64,000 nt of DNA from Tetragonia tetragonoides (taxonomy: Eukaryota > Streptophyta > Magnoliopsida > Caryophyllales > Aizoaceae). A model generated the notes under the pieces. It saw only the letters and a program-made list of their open reading frames with translations, had not been told where the DNA came from and searched no databases. The DNA lies in NCBI GenBank assembly GCA_038025085.1, contig CM076143.1, positions 13,253,501 to 13,317,500 of the forward strand, written 5' to 3'. Every line of letters begins with the position of its first letter. Within the stretch, counting starts at the first letter, position 1. Position numbers and translations under genes: made by a program. Below are positions 38,331 through 51,350 of this stretch, piece by piece.

Positions 38331-38909
38331 ATGAGGGATGGTACAGGTTGTGCACAAGAACCAATCCCAGGAATGATAGAAGATTTAGAAGTTGGAAATG
38401 ATGTCCCCATTATTGATGTTAACGCAACCCCCTTTATTGATGTGGGGGTAATTGAGAGTATTGATGAGGATTTGATCGAGGAGAATACAAAAGGGCTAGA
38501 GTTGCAAACAGGGCAACTAAGTGATAACCTATCTGTGAATGATGATAATATTGGGCCTACAGAGTTGGGTCAGGATAACAGTACTGATTCCGTAAGCACT
38601 TCGGAACTAGGCCTATCTTATCCTCCTAGGTTTGAAGACGATATTCCATTATCCCGATTTGTAGCCTATCACAAGAAAAAACTTGACAAAAGAAGGAGAA
38701 GAGTAGAACGACAAAGAGCTTTGGTGGTGGGTCGAGAGGGAGATACACAAGCAAGACCAATGGTTATGGGGCGCAGAGTTATAAGAGGTTCCAATTCGTT
38801 TGGTAGCATTCAACAAAGTAGAATGAAGTCCTCTAACCCATTTGCGATTTTGAATTCCGCTAAGAAAATGGGTATGACGTCAGAATCTGACAGAGTGGTT
38901 ATAGATTAA
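38331..38909 (+). CDS. Hypothetical acidic/basic protein fragment
   Basis: A frame open from about 38,265 to TAA 38,907-38,909; the first ATG is at 38,331. The first half is acidic. The second half carries a strongly basic KKKLDKRRRRVERQR stretch (nuclear-localisation-like), then SSNPFAILNSAKKMG. I do not recognise a family. A C-terminal piece of a retroelement nucleic-acid-binding ORF is possible, given the retroelement scraps on both sides. It may not be a real gene. Confidence 0.3.
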   Translation: MRDGTGCAQEPIPGMIEDLEVGNDVPIIDVNATPFIDVGVIESIDEDLIEENTKGLELQTGQLSDNLSVNDDNIGPTELGQDNSTDSVSTSELGLSYPPRFEDDIPLSRFVAYHKKKLDKRRRRVERQRALVVGREGDTQARPMVMGRRVIRGSNSFGSIQQSRMKSSNPFAILNSAKKMGMTSESDRVVID

Positions 38910-39334
38910 AGAATATTCTCCGAGAAGAGGAGGAGGAATGGGAGAAGATCAACGAGGTCTGAATTTCAAGTTTTGTCCGCTTAAGATAGGCGTAACGAGA
39001 AAGAGGGGATCCATGGGAAGTTCATTTTGCTGTAAATTACATTAGATGTAGCACAAATGGCATTTTCGCATAGTAGAGATGTGGTCCTATGGAGTCAGGA
39101 TGGACTATAGGCGTAATTATGATATACTGGAGTGGTGGAGCAAGTGTGAGTGGCAGAGCAGGGGTAGTTCACAGCTACAAATTAAAGAATCATTGGTGTT
39201 TTGAGTTCAATTAGCACTCTTATTTGTTGGGAATCAAGATACTCAGACATTGAGGAAACAAGCAAGAAGACTTATTGAAGTAAAGAGGCCTGTGGAGTTG
39301 TTGGTGGTGTGGTCGATTACTCACCATGTGCGTT

Positions 39335-39487
39335 CAGTGGCATGGTGCAACGATAGAAAGGATGTTCTTGGAATAGTAGGTTCATCTGATACAATATTTG
39401 TCTTCTCTAAGAGGAGTGGCTGAACACAGAGGCTAAAATCAAGTATAGACCAAGAGTAGCTAAGATGGTTTGGTTGAGCAAGGTCTA
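39335..39487 (+). pseudogene. Ty1/copia RNase H fragment
   Basis: A degenerate reading contains NDRKDVLGIVG and TEAKIKY...MVWLSK, resembling the copia RNase H region where D-R-K-S-T-x-G and S-x-x-E-A-E-Y are typical. It has a frame break near 39,420 and no other copia domain nearby. Confidence 0.4.
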
Positions 39488-42171
39488 AAACGCACACAGG
39501 AGTTCAAAGCATGGATCAATGGAGTTCAAAGCATGGATCAATGGAAGTGTAGGACTCACTATTGGGTAGCCAGAGATATTTTCTTTGCATTTTGTTCGGG
39601 AGTGGATCTTGTATATTTCTATGCTGGAGTATCTGTAATTTCTTAAGGAGTTCTGTTTCTGTTGCTCCGTGAACTACAATCTTTGTAGTAGGGCTTTCAT
39701 GAATAAAATGAATTTTAATTTTCAAAAAGAAAAAGGAGAGGGAATCTTGGGTGAAACTATATCATCTGTGTGTCCCGAAATGTTATATATAAGACTCTAC
39801 TGAATTCCTTGGATTCACAAAGACAGGCAAGTTTGTAATGAGCTGTTGTTCAGTATTACCAAACAGTCATACCCTTTCAGATGTAATCTTGCTTGTCAAT
39901 CCAAGTTCATCGCGTCCCAAGTTTCATCCCATATGGGTTGATCAAGAAGAGAAAATCAGTTCTTTGGAAACTTACGTCGAGAGTCTTGTTTCCCCTTTCG
40001 ACTTAGGGACATCGACCACACAAGAGATGAAATTAGGAGAGTGATTGAGAGACGCAGTACAGGAGGAGGACATCATGGAGATGTAATAATCCATATAACT
40101 ATATCAACAGGGTTTTGGTATGTATAGCTCTGCTTTTATGTTTAATTTTTTTTTGCTCGTCAAAAAGAGGGTGCAAGTGAATGGCGACCAAGACACCCCG
40201 CTATGTCATGTTCGGACTCTCATGTTCAACAGCGAACATATCAGACTAATTGAACAACCAGCGCAAGCACTGACCCATGTATTATCATGTATGGCTTATT
40301 TCTATAGTTCACAGGCATCTCAGATTGTCAGACTATAAATCTATCAGATAATATCAAGACGAATACCAATCTGTGCTGGGAACCCTGATCATGATGTAAG
40401 TGGGAACTGTTGCCACTTAGATGCTGTTTGTGTTTTTCTAGTAGTCTGTAAACCTAGCTAAGGAGTACTCCAGTCTCCATCCACTTCCCCATTTCTATGC
40501 CCAGAAGCTTACATGCCTGGTACGTATGTAAGCCCTTTTCTGATTCCCTTGCCCAATCTCTTGAGAAGCAAAAGCCTTGTTTGGCGCTTAGTTGTTAGCT
40601 GTTAGTCGATTGCATTAGTTGTTACCCGTTAGCGGTTACCAAACAAACCTTGCCTGAATACGGCAAAATCTGAAGGAGCTAAAGAAGTAGGAAAGGTGAA
40701 GTGTGACTCTGTGTGAATGCTCCCGCACTGAACTGCATTGTAAAGAACCTATTATACCTTGAATAGCAACAAATATCTACGAGTGCATGTATCATTGTGT
40801 GTGAATCAATATGAAGGTGGGTATCCCTAATCCATGAAAATCTGGGGCGTGGTCACGTTCACCGCTAACTCAGTGTCATAAATATTTTGTCAAACATAAC
40901 CTTTAGTTATAACTTTATCTTACGAAGGAAATATTAACAAAAATTCTCAATTATGGAAAAAAAATGACAAAGAAAACAGGGGAAAAAAACACTCCTTATA
41001 TCTTTGGGACGTAAAAAGAAAAAGAAAAGAACAAAAAGAAGAAGATGCATTTTCCAAAAACAAAAGAATGGTTTAACTTGAATCATTGAATATGCGACCA
41101 ACACAAAAAAGAAGGCGCAAGCAGCGTTATACGTCCTAGAGCACGGAGCACCAATACCACATACATCGACTAAAATAAGGGAAGTGTTACCTTTACTCAC
41201 ACAATTGATGTTTTCCATATCTTATATCAAATATGGAATTTCAAAATCCTAATTGTCTAATCCCTATTCCCACCGCCTATTTTTACCAAACAAATGCCCG
41301 TAATTGCATTTTACATGACAGAATTCTTTGATTTCTTTCTTCTATCATCAAATTAGTACTCTCTCTCTCTCTCATCAATGTTTTTTTCGATATGCAATCT
41401 CATTTTATTTTAATAGTGTAGAAAAGTTTAGTCACATGAATTATTACTCTGACTTATCGTTGATGACTTAGATTAAGATTGAAGATACAAATCTGCTAAT
41501 TTGATGTACTAAAATTTGGCAAATCGTTAGAGATTCTGAATTTATGGATGCACATGTTAATTTTCTCATATTTTATAACTTAACGCTACTACGGGCTCAC
41601 TTTTTATATAGTGGTCGTCCGAGTTGGAAAAAAAAAAACGATGTTTCCGCCAATGGTACACAAAATATACCAATTTGGTTAATTGAGTTACGTCTTTTGG
41701 TACTCATTAAATCTCTATTAAGGGTGCATTCTTTTATACTAATTGCAGTTGATTTGATTTTATTATAATGTAAACACTTTTGACACAATAAGGTCCATCT
41801 ACTTATTGGTAATGATTCAATAAAGATACTGATTTAATTATAAGTTATTAGATTGGATATTACCCATAAAAAATATATTGACTTGTTTGCATTATAGAAA
41901 ATTTCAAGAAGTGCATGCAAGATGTGTAATTTTAGTTATGGGGATTATTTTAGGTTAGATCCGAATTTTGTGTAATTAGATTTCTATGCTTTGAAAATGT
42001 GCAATTGTGCCCTGTTTCCACACTAAATTATTGCTTGTTAATCCCTGTCTCTTAACCATTCAAATGCTCCATGATCAATGGTGGTAAACTGCTAATCTGG
42101 TTTTTACTTTTATTTTACCCTGTTGGTTGTAGGGAACTAATTTTATTATATCTCACAAGCTAGAAGGCAAC
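39488..42171. other. Intergenic, SINE and MITE debris
   Basis: No gene is supported. Near 40,148-40,190 a stretch with GTGCAAGTGAATGGCGACCA resembles the SINE-like piece at about 45,665. A very small MITE-like unit lies at 40,574-40,654. Duplicated GAGTTCAAAGCATGGATCAA occurs at about 39,499 and 39,522. Confidence 0.5.
40574..40654. mobile_element. Very short MITE-like inverted repeat
   Basis: GCCTTGTTTGG at the left faces CCAAACAAACCTTGCC at the right. The inside is made of GTTAG/GTTAC repeats. About 80 bp, family unknown. Confidence 0.45.
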
Positions 42172-42393
42172 ATGGAAAGAAACACCATCCTTTCAGATGA
42201 TTTGTTAGAGGAAATATTATCAAGGCTGCCAATAAGACCTTTATTACGATTAAGATGTGTGAGTAAATCTTGGTGTGCCCTTATTGATGACTATAGCTTC
42301 ATCAAGATACAAGACCTATATCAATATGAAATGTGCAAAGTAGATGGAAATGCACCTCTTTCACATGAAAGAGATACAATATATTCCAATTAG
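42172..42393 (+). pseudogene. Truncated F-box protein gene
   Basis: A 73-residue frame with a clear F-box: LSDDLLEEILSRLPIRPLLR then CVSKSWCALIDD at residues about 7-41. The F-box binds SKP1 in SCF complexes. After residue 63 a roughly 40-bp tandem duplication (TTTCACATGAAAGAGATACA at about 42,359 and 42,399) introduces the stop. A following SDNLPTLSPFLVAKAND looks like the lost continuation. The FBA or Kelch C-terminal part is absent, so it is probably non-functional. Confidence 0.75.
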
Positions 42394-42924
42394 ACTTTCA
42401 CATGAAAGAGATACAATAATCTGATTAGTGATAATCTTCCAACACTTTCGCCATTTCTCGTAGCTAAAGCTAATGACCCTTGTGAATTGTGAACAGTCAC
42501 ATCACTCTCCACCATAATTCCTCAAAAGTACCATCACTTATAACAGAAAAACTCATTTGAGGCGGTCTTAATGTGAGACGTCTTAAATAAGTATGGATAC
42601 CGATGATGTCATACTTGTTTATAGAGATGAGTGGTCTTATGTTGAAGCAGCCTCATACAAGTTTTTGTGTACTTAAACTACTCTAACTTTGTAATTAAAA
42701 AAAGTTTACCAAAATTAGAGCCTAATCCGAATCTCATATACTACCAGTACTATAAAATTATGAATCTAATCACCCATTTAAAGTTATAAACGCATATACA
42801 CCCACCCAAAAATTTAAAATTTAGAAAAACAAAAGAAAAAAAAAATGGTAGTAGTGTAGTGGAGTGGAGTAAATGGAGCGTGGTTGAATGCGGGCCTGGG
42901 CGGGCCCACCTTCAGAAAGCGGGC
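42394..42924. other. Spacer between two 3' ends
   Basis: Holds the lost F-box continuation (to about 42,490) and AT-rich sequence; 3' region of the minus-strand DUF761-type gene. Confidence 0.5.
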
Positions 42925-44745
42925 TTAGTTAGGCCCACTCTTAGTTTTCTCTCTCCAGGAATTAATCTTCTCAAGTCTCCACCCACTGTGGTGTCTTGCA
43001 ATAAATGAGTCAGCCTTTGTGTTCACGTCTGGGCTTGGACACGTCACCTCCGATAACGTTGACATCCTTGCCTCCCCAATACTTTCTCTTTCCTCATCTC
43101 CACCGTCGATCTCAGTCGACTTTGACGTTGACTCATCACCATCCTCAAACCTTGAACTTTGTGCGCCACTCTCTTTCCTCATCTCCGCCATCCTAAACGA
43201 CATTGGCGGAGGTGGTGAAGCCGCCGGAGTTATTACCGGTGACTGGCTCCCACTATTCGGTACACTCTCATCTCGTTCGTTAAAGTCGGTTCTCTTTACC
43301 GGTCTAGCAGGTAACGGCGGTTTTGCGGCGAAACTCCGCCTTGGAGCTGGTGGTGGAATTGAGGAGAGAGAGTGGACTTGGACTTTCTTCGTCTTCTTGA
43401 ACAGATTGTGAAAAACAGACGGCGTTGGTAACGGTGGAGGTGGTGGTGGTGGTGACGGAGGTGGTCTCGATGAGGAGAGAGAATCAACTTCCGATGATAC
43501 TGAAACTGAAGGATCTGGATCTTCGTTGTTGCTGTTGTTGTTCCGGTTAGATTTTTGCCTTTGCTTTCTACTTTTATTACCATAAAGCAAAGCGATCGCG
43601 TTCGCGATCTCTTTCTTCGCGTTGATTTTCTTACGCGAACTCCTCCTCTTCTTCACCTCCCCGTCATCTGAGGTCACCACAACCGTGTGCGGTGGTGTTT
43701 GAGGCAGAAGTGGTGGCGGCGGAGGCGGTGGTGGTGGTGGGGCCCGTTTTTCGCGAGGAAGTGTCTGAAACGCTCTAGTAGGCGATGGAGGTAGAGGTGG
43801 AGGTGGAGGTGGAGGAGGAGATGGTGGCGCCGCCGATTGCGGTGGCGGAGAAGGCGGAGGCGAATCTGGTGCCGGTAATTCTTCGCCAAGGGTTTCAACG
43901 ACAAAAGTGTCTGCCGGAGTTTCTTCGACGGTTATCGCCGTCGTAATAATCTCGTCATCGATAATCTCCGGTTCGATATGGTTTATTTCGGGGAGGATAA
44001 TATGATGATGACAATTACTAGTGACGTGGCTTAATGTAATTGGTGGACTGGCAACGTGGCTTTCTCTGATTGGTTGATAATACTTGCTGACGTCAAAATC
44101 ATCGTAGTACCTTAACTGGTTATTACGGGTTTCCCATGGTGAACTCTGTGGTTGTGGCATCTCACTGACGGTTCTCCTTAACCGGGAGATCCCAGTAACC
44201 ACCACCGGTGGTGGTGGACCTGGTGGTGGTGGTAAAGGTGGGGGGATCGTCTGGTCTGAGTACCCATACCATTGTTGTACACCCGCATTAGATTGATAAT
44301 TTTGATTTTGATGAATTTGTTGATGAACTTGTTGATGATGTTGTGATTTGACAGGCTGTTCTTCATGTTGCAGGTGTTGATTTTGATTATCTGCCCTCCT
44401 CGAAACGTCGTCGTTTCGCCGGGCAAATACGCCACACGAAATGGCGAAAACGACGAGCACAATATTTAGAGTGTCCCACCCTTTCTTCACTGAAACAATG
44501 GGTCTATGACTTTGAATTTGAGGGATGTTTGTGTTTGAGTTTGGTAATTGTTTGTGCATTTGTGGTATAATTTTGGGGATAGAAGGAACAATAACAAACA
44601 CTATAAAGAGGAGAGAAAGTGATGGTAGTAAAATGATGAATAATGAAGAATTGAGGATCAGAGACGAAAGCCGACGATGTCGGTGCCGCCGTGTTAAGGT
44701 GGTGTGTGGTTGCCAAAACGGTGGTGATTCACCACCATCCTCCAT
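42925..44745 (-). CDS. Proline-rich DUF761-type membrane protein
   Basis: A 606-residue single-exon frame. I start it at the ATG at 44,745 (MEDGGESPPF) and not at the upstream ATG, which lies beyond a T-rich tract typical of a leader. Two hydrophobic segments (about 27-56 and 91-108) predict membrane anchoring. The middle has Gln/His-rich, then several poly-Pro runs (PPPPPP near 155-165, 310-335, 415-425) and basic RRSSRKK. The C-terminal 33 residues (NTKADSFIARHHSGWRLEKI) match the short DUF761 motif with K-A-D-x-F-I. Plants have many such proteins, annotated as hydroxyproline-rich or DUF4408/DUF761. The role is poorly known and some are stress-responsive. No breaks are seen. The antisense ORFs are shadows of the repeats. 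Confidence 0.85.
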   Translation of the reverse strand: MEDGGESPPFWQPHTTLTRRHRHRRLSSLILNSSLFIILLPSLSLLFIVFVIVPSIPKIIPQMHKQLPNSNTNIPQIQSHRPIVSVKKGWDTLNIVLVVFAISCGVFARRNDDVSRRADNQNQHLQHEEQPVKSQHHQQVHQQIHQNQNYQSNAGVQQWYGYSDQTIPPPLPPPPGPPPPVVVTGISRLRRTVSEMPQPQSSPWETRNNQLRYYDDFDVSKYYQPIRESHVASPPITLSHVTSNCHHHIILPEINHIEPEIIDDEIITTAITVEETPADTFVVETLGEELPAPDSPPPSPPPQSAAPPSPPPPPPPPLPPSPTRAFQTLPREKRAPPPPPPPPPPLLPQTPPHTVVVTSDDGEVKKRRSSRKKINAKKEIANAIALLYGNKSRKQRQKSNRNNNSNNEDPDPSVSVSSEVDSLSSSRPPPSPPPPPPPLPTPSVFHNLFKKTKKVQVHSLSSIPPPAPRRSFAAKPPLPARPVKRTDFNERDESVPNSGSQSPVITPAASPPPPMSFRMAEMRKESGAQSSRFEDGDESTSKSTEIDGGDEERESIGEARMSTLSEVTCPSPDVNTKADSFIARHHSGWRLEKINSWREKTKSGPN

Positions 44746-45338
44746 ATTGGCACTTTTTTTTTTTTTTGAATATTTGGTTGTGATGGGTTTGAAATGGTGG
44801 GAGAAAGAAAGAATGTGGCTGAGTTTTAATAGTAGTGGTGGTCTAGTAGTTGGGTATGGATATTGCCAATCATGCATCTTGATTTTATTTCAATTTTTTT
44901 CTGTTGACCTTTTTCCTTTTTGGGTGTGTTTAAAGAGTATAAAACTAAACATGATTGGATTAGAGTGAACAAATGTTTAGTAGTGGGGTATTAGTATATG
45001 ATATTTGAAAAGATTGATAATCAAGTTTTTTGGATGTTTTATGGTTTTCCAACGTTACATTTGGAAGCATGCAAATTTGCAAAACGTGTGTTTATTTTGT
45101 TTAAGGGAGGGTATGAGTTGTTTTGATGGGGAGAGGGTTGGATTAAGAGTCGTTATCTTGCGATAATGTTTTAGCTAATTCTAAATATCGTACGTGCCCT
45201 ATAAAAGTTTGTTGTCTCGTTAATGAATTCCTTGGAGTTTACTTCTTTAAATTGTTTGAGGTAAAAAGAGGAAATTGTATATAGCCAAAATCAAAAAGAA
45301 AAGCAATTGGATACATTTACGGTAAAGTGATAAAAGTT
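44746..45338. other. 5' flank of the DUF761-type gene
   Basis: An A-tract (sense strand) of 13-14 bases lies just upstream of the ATG. No further gene. Confidence 0.5.
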
Positions 45339-45592
45339 AATTAGTTTTTTTTTTTTTATACGAGAAACCCGCAGCCACTACATTTAGAGTGTGTACTTGA
45401 TAAAGCTCAAGCGTTTGATAAAGCTCGAGTGTATGCAATAACATGTAAACTATAAAACATATCAGGTAAACCAACAAGATAAATCTTGCAGACAAGATCA
45501 ATAAAAAGGACTTAGTGGGATTTGAATCATGGTCTTTGCCATAAAATCCAAGCTCACAACCAACTATGTTACCCCTTTCATGGCCGAAGTTA
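45339..45592 (-). mobile_element. SINE, minus strand
   Basis: On the minus strand a B-box-like GATTCAAATCCCACTAAG is followed by a body and an A-rich tail (T-tract at 45,342-45,357). It shares TTTATC, AGTGTATG and TATACG-GAAA phrases with the copy at 51,127. Confidence 0.6.
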
Positions 45593-45664
45593 TTTAGCTA
45601 TTTTTAAGTGAAACATGCGATATCTTGGGGCAAAAAAATAACTATAATTTTATATTAACAAAAC

Positions 45665-45825
45665 AATTTTTTTTCTCCATAAAAAGGAAGATGCAAGTGA
45701 ATGACAACCGAATCATCTCTCGTATATATAAGGAATGGAGGATGGGAAATTGAACTCATTATCTTGCCTTATTCACCTGTTAAGAGCAAGTTTGAAACCA
45801 TTTGACCACCGCCCTTGATGGTTAA
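45665..45825 (-). mobile_element. Second SINE-like unit, minus strand
   Basis: The minus strand starts GGGCGGTGGTCAAATGGT (A-box-like), then GAGTTCAATTTCCC (B-box-like), and ends in an A-run (T8 at 45,667). A partial relative is near 40,148. Confidence 0.5.
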
Positions 45826-45917
45826 CAAATGTAAACTAGATAAGAAGAAAATAAATATTAGTACTATTTTTAAATGTAATAATTTTTGTAGGTTTTAAAA
45901 ATTAAAAGGTGGATTAA

Positions 45918-46180
45918 GGCTCTGTTTGATTCACCTTAATTTTACTTAAATTCAGTTCAGTTCAGTTCAGTTCAGTTCATGCGTAACTTTAGCACTCATA
46001 TAACTTTTATTCCGAAATAATTTCATGATGATAATTATGTCATCGAAAAGATCTCAAAGCATAATTTTAAATGAGTCCAATATTGACTATGTTTGGACAA
46101 ATTTTAAATGGTTAACGGTTAAGTTTAAGAAAATAATTCAGTTCAGATCAGTTTTATCCAGATGAATCAAACGGAGACTC
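45918..46180. mobile_element. MITE, 263 bp
   Basis: It starts GGCTCTGTTTGATTCA and ends TGAATCAAACGGAGACTC, inverted termini shared with the larger element at 47,360. TTCAGTTCAG subrepeats lie inside the left end. Confidence 0.75.
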
Positions 46181-47359
46181 AGATGGGAGCTAAGTTCACC
46201 TCAAAAGTGGGAAAAAAACAAGCTAAGTCCCAAATTTAATTTTTCTATCTACATTTCATATGTATAATACTAATTTTGTACGTTTCATTGAATTTTATTC
46301 TATATGTTAGTTAAACTATAAATAAGGAAATTCAACCTCTTTTGGCTTCCTAGACGAATATCCATTCTTTCGAAATTTAAGCACGAATATATAAAGGGCA
46401 ATGCACACTTGACTTATTTCAAGTTTGGTACTAATCTGAAATGTGCATTATTTGTTTTTATTTCCTCTTTCCACCCCAATCCCCCACCATCTATATATAT
46501 ATATATATATATAAGTGTATGTTGCATGTTGCTTGATGGACACGTGTGCGTCCACATAAGTGATGCATACTCACATCATAAGTGATGCATACTCACATAA
46601 CTTGACACGTCATCATAACATAAAATGCATGAATCTACATTAATGCATGTATCTACACTAATATTAAATACTTCCTTAAATTTTTATATGATACATGCAT
46701 ATAACAATAATAAAATGTATATATTTTTCTATTGGTACATTTTGTTTTGGCAGATGCATGCATGCTTTAACAATAGAGCTCACTATATTCGAGTCAAAGT
46801 GTACATTGCTACTATTTGAATTTTGTATTATTTCCTCTAACGGTAATATATATAGTAGAAATAATATGTGGATTAGTTTCCAATGATGGGTATACAGTTG
46901 TTAACTAATTAAACATAATTTCATTGCATCCATTTGATACTTCGACTTTGATTCTTTTGACTGGATATTTGGAGTAAACTGCATCAGAAAGTAGTAGTCG
47001 TAGTGGTTTTTTGGACTAGATATTGGACACTAGATATTAGGGTAAATTGCGACAAAAATAATAAAGATTTTGTTATACAAGTCAGTTTTATATTATGATT
47101 AACAAGAAATGAGATATTGTATATTTTGGTTTTGTACTTTACAATTGATATAATATTTTTGGTTTATGTACGATATTAATTAAGCGAGAGGTTCATAGAA
47201 GATAATTTTTGTATCAAACCATGCATCGCACGGGAAATGTAACTAGTACTATTGATAAATGACATTTTTTTTTTTTGGACAATAGTCAAGAAACTTACAA
47301 GCTAAACAAAGATAGGAGGTAAAGTCCTTTTCATTTTTTTTCCCATTCTCCAAAACTTA
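46181..47359. other. Intergenic
   Basis: A short TA tract at about 46,493-46,513 and a short direct repeat (AAGTGATGCATACTCACAT, about 46,557 and 46,581). No gene. Confidence 0.5.
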
Positions 47360-48192
<833 letters not shown>

Positions 48193-50442
48193 TTGTTATG
48201 TGACCCTAGTTAGCCCATGAGGAAATTAAATTTATTTTGTTGTTTTCTTTTTGTTTGATATTGACTTTTCCTTTAAACGTAAGTTATTTGAATATGTGAA
48301 ATATCTAATAATATGTGAAAATAAGATCCTGGTACAATTATCTTTTTCTCCCCATTTCAGTTTGTATGTTTTTTTTTTTTTTTTTTACTTTTTCAAAATC
48401 TATTCTTGTCTTATACCTTATCATAATAATTATTTAGGTTAGACGCGTATCTTTTGAAAGATTTTAAAAGTTTTCAGGAGAGATACATACAAGAGTCTTG
48501 TCGTTCTTGTGTAAGTTTTAAAATATACGATCTAGATAGCTAGTTAGAGTGATCATGTGAGTTGAGAATGGGTGTTGAGTTGATCATTAATTGAAAATAT
48601 ACTATTCAGCACCCGTGATATTTCTAATCGAGTTTTTCAAGCTTAAAACATAATTTGTTCTTGATTTTGACACCTTAATTTCCTATCGAGATTAATAATA
48701 TTTTCCAACATCAAACTTTATACTAGTTGTAGTATTTTTCCCCGTTTTTTTTTTTTTTTTTTGATAATTAATTCCCCTGCATATGTTATAAATTTAGGTA
48801 AGAGCCTGGTTTTTATGAATTTGTTTTTGAGAAACTTTTATGATTGAAATTATGTCCTTCACGTCAAACAATCTGTAGTTTTTGTGTCCTTTTTAGGTGG
48901 GGCATACACGTAGTCTTTGTTAGTAGTGGTCACTTTGTCAAAATATAGCTTAGGAGGAAAAGAAAAGATACAAAATGACCCTTTCTCACTTCTTGCTTTT
49001 TGAATGAGTGTGTTGGCACATCCTGCTCTTTCTATATTATTAACCATGTTAACCTTTAACTAATCTAAGTTACCTTTCTCTATCATAAAAAGTTATAACC
49101 AGTAAGACTTCGATTGGTTCACTTGAATTTATAATAAAGCGACTTTAATCTTTGTGAATTGGCATACTTGTGTTAATGAATCATTGGATGTGAATCAAAA
49201 ATTTTAGGTATGATCAAATGACTTCTCTTCGATTCTTCTAATATGTCCCAACATAATTTGTATGATCATTTTCCCCTAAGTACACAGAGTCACAGACTGG
49301 TATTATTGATGTGAATAATGATATTTTGAATTCCATTCATCGCACTTTTAGGTGTGGACTCTGATGCTTTTAACTTTTTAATAAGGTGTGTAATTCTAAG
49401 TTGTTCAGTCGTAGTCTAGCTCGATAGTTGAATAATCTATTGGCACACTCCAGGTTTATCGAGTAAGTTCTTAAATTTCAGGCTCTTTCGATAGTTTGAA
49501 CCTTAATTAACCTTTATATTTTAATACATACAAGGGCGGACACAGAGGGGGTCAAAACCAGTTAAAATTCTTTAGCTTATCTATACTTTTTCCAGAATTA
49601 ATGGTGTTTCGTCCCTTCTCACGCTCCCAAATCTAAATTTCACCCTTCAAGATGAAAATCCTATATCCGCCACTGAATACAGAATAGAATGGTTTCTCAA
49701 TTATGAAACTTCCGTAAGCAACACACCAAACTGTACACATTATTAAGGAAAGAAAATCCTCAAAAGGCAAACTTAAAACCAAATGGATATATCATCACTT
49801 TAAATGGATAAACATATACAAACATACTAGTTTAGTACTCGTGCTATGCACGGTTGTTTACTAAATATTTCAATTGTCAATCATTAATTGCGAAACAATA
49901 ATAAATCTTGAAGTTCTCTATTAAAAACTTAATTTAAGGTGATTTAACGCATAGCAATAGATTTTAACTTGCAACCTCGCTCCTATATTGCCTGCAAAAT
50001 AAGTAGTGGAACATAGAGGAATTTATTTAATCTTCATGTCTCATAGTTATACATAGTATAATTGAAGTCCGATACTTTCAAAAAGTTTAAAATTTCTTCT
50101 GCCACATTCCAGTATAGGAAAGAAAATAACACAACATATAGTACTTTAGTAGTTCAATACCCTTGCGAAACGACATTGTTACATATTAAGAAAGTAGTAT
50201 TGAAAAACGTATGGAACGACACTAAAGCCACGAATACGATAAAGTAATCTATATATTACAATTACATTTGATTCGTCTGAACTCTGTGCGTGCTCTACTC
50301 TGTTGGTTCTTCCTAGCGTTTGCAAGTTTGATCAAAATTAGTTACATGTAGAAGTTGCTACCAACCCTTGTTCCATACGCAGGTCGGTGAGAAAGTTACA
50401 GCTTCAATCATATCAGAGGAACAAAATCACCTTGTCTCGATG

Positions 50443-50487
<45 letters not shown>

Positions 50488-51126
50488 TATGTCATTGAAA
50501 CTTTGTTGCCTCTATATTGATGTTCATAGCCTTTAAGACCTAAAATCATTAGAAAGGAGATCAGAGATAGTAGATTTTTCTTGTGCCGAGAAGATGAGTT
50601 TAAGTGGAAGTGTATTCTGAAGTTCCGGTTATTGTGTTATTTAATGCTGAAGAAATAGATGTCTCTGGTAGTTTTGAAGAGAGTGAAAATAGGATTCAAT
50701 CACTTGTAAAATTGTGATAAATCAGTGCATTTTAGTGTTTTACCTCCTTAAAAGGCTCATAGTAGTTAGCTGCAATTCTGCAAACGTGGATAGTTTTTAT
50801 GAATCCATCTTCATTTAATTTTGATTTACTTTTTTTTTTATTCACGATTTACTTTTTGACCAAAGATGATGTCATAAATGTTTTAGGCGGGAAAACTTTT
50901 CATGAAAGTTGGCCATGTGTATAAAGATAATGTTACCCGGTTATTGTTTTAGGAGAAAGTATGTATATAAGTGAGTATATAGATATGATAGCAATGAATT
51001 GATCATGAAATCCACTTGTACTGTCATGCACGGTGGAGTTTTGGTTGCCATACAAGTACGTACGGCGTATAGCTTCTGTGAGTTGTTTTCTTTGCAATTG
51101 TTAATAGATGATTGTTGGTATAAATA
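48193..51126. other. Intergenic, no gene seen
   Basis: AT-rich, with poly-T tracts (48,369-48,386, 48,746-48,762) and a (TA)n at about 50,447-50,485. At about 49,530-49,680 a GGGCGGACACAGAGGGGGTC ... TATATCCGCCACTGA unit looks like an old repeat with inverted ends. Confidence 0.5.
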
Positions 51127-51350
51127 ATTGAGTTTTTTTTTATACGCGAAATTTTCAACCACTACTTTTTGAGTGTGCACTGAATAAATTTTGAGTGTAT
51201 CTAATAGCCTGCAAACCATATACACTAGGCAAGCTATTTAGATAAATCTTGTAGACATGCTCAACAAATAAGCTTAGTGGAAATCAAATCCTTTGATATC
51301 ATGAAATTCAACCCTACGACTAATTCCACTACCGCTGTCAGGACATATAT
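51127..51350 (-). mobile_element. SINE, minus strand, same family as 45,339
   Basis: It shares TATACGCGAAA, GAGTGTATCTAATAGCCTGC and GATAAATCTTGTAGACA with the copy at 45,339. The tail is the T-run at 51,133-51,141 (A-run on the sense strand). Confidence 0.6.

Noticed and set aside
40934..41218. 94-residue Phe-rich minus-strand ORF
   Set aside because: Derives from A-rich tracts. No domain, promoter or duplicate.
42172..42393. F-box at 42,172 as the missing 5' end of the FBA gene at 37,270
   Set aside because: Same strand but 4 kb downstream. The order is wrong for one transcript without a rearrangement that I cannot show.
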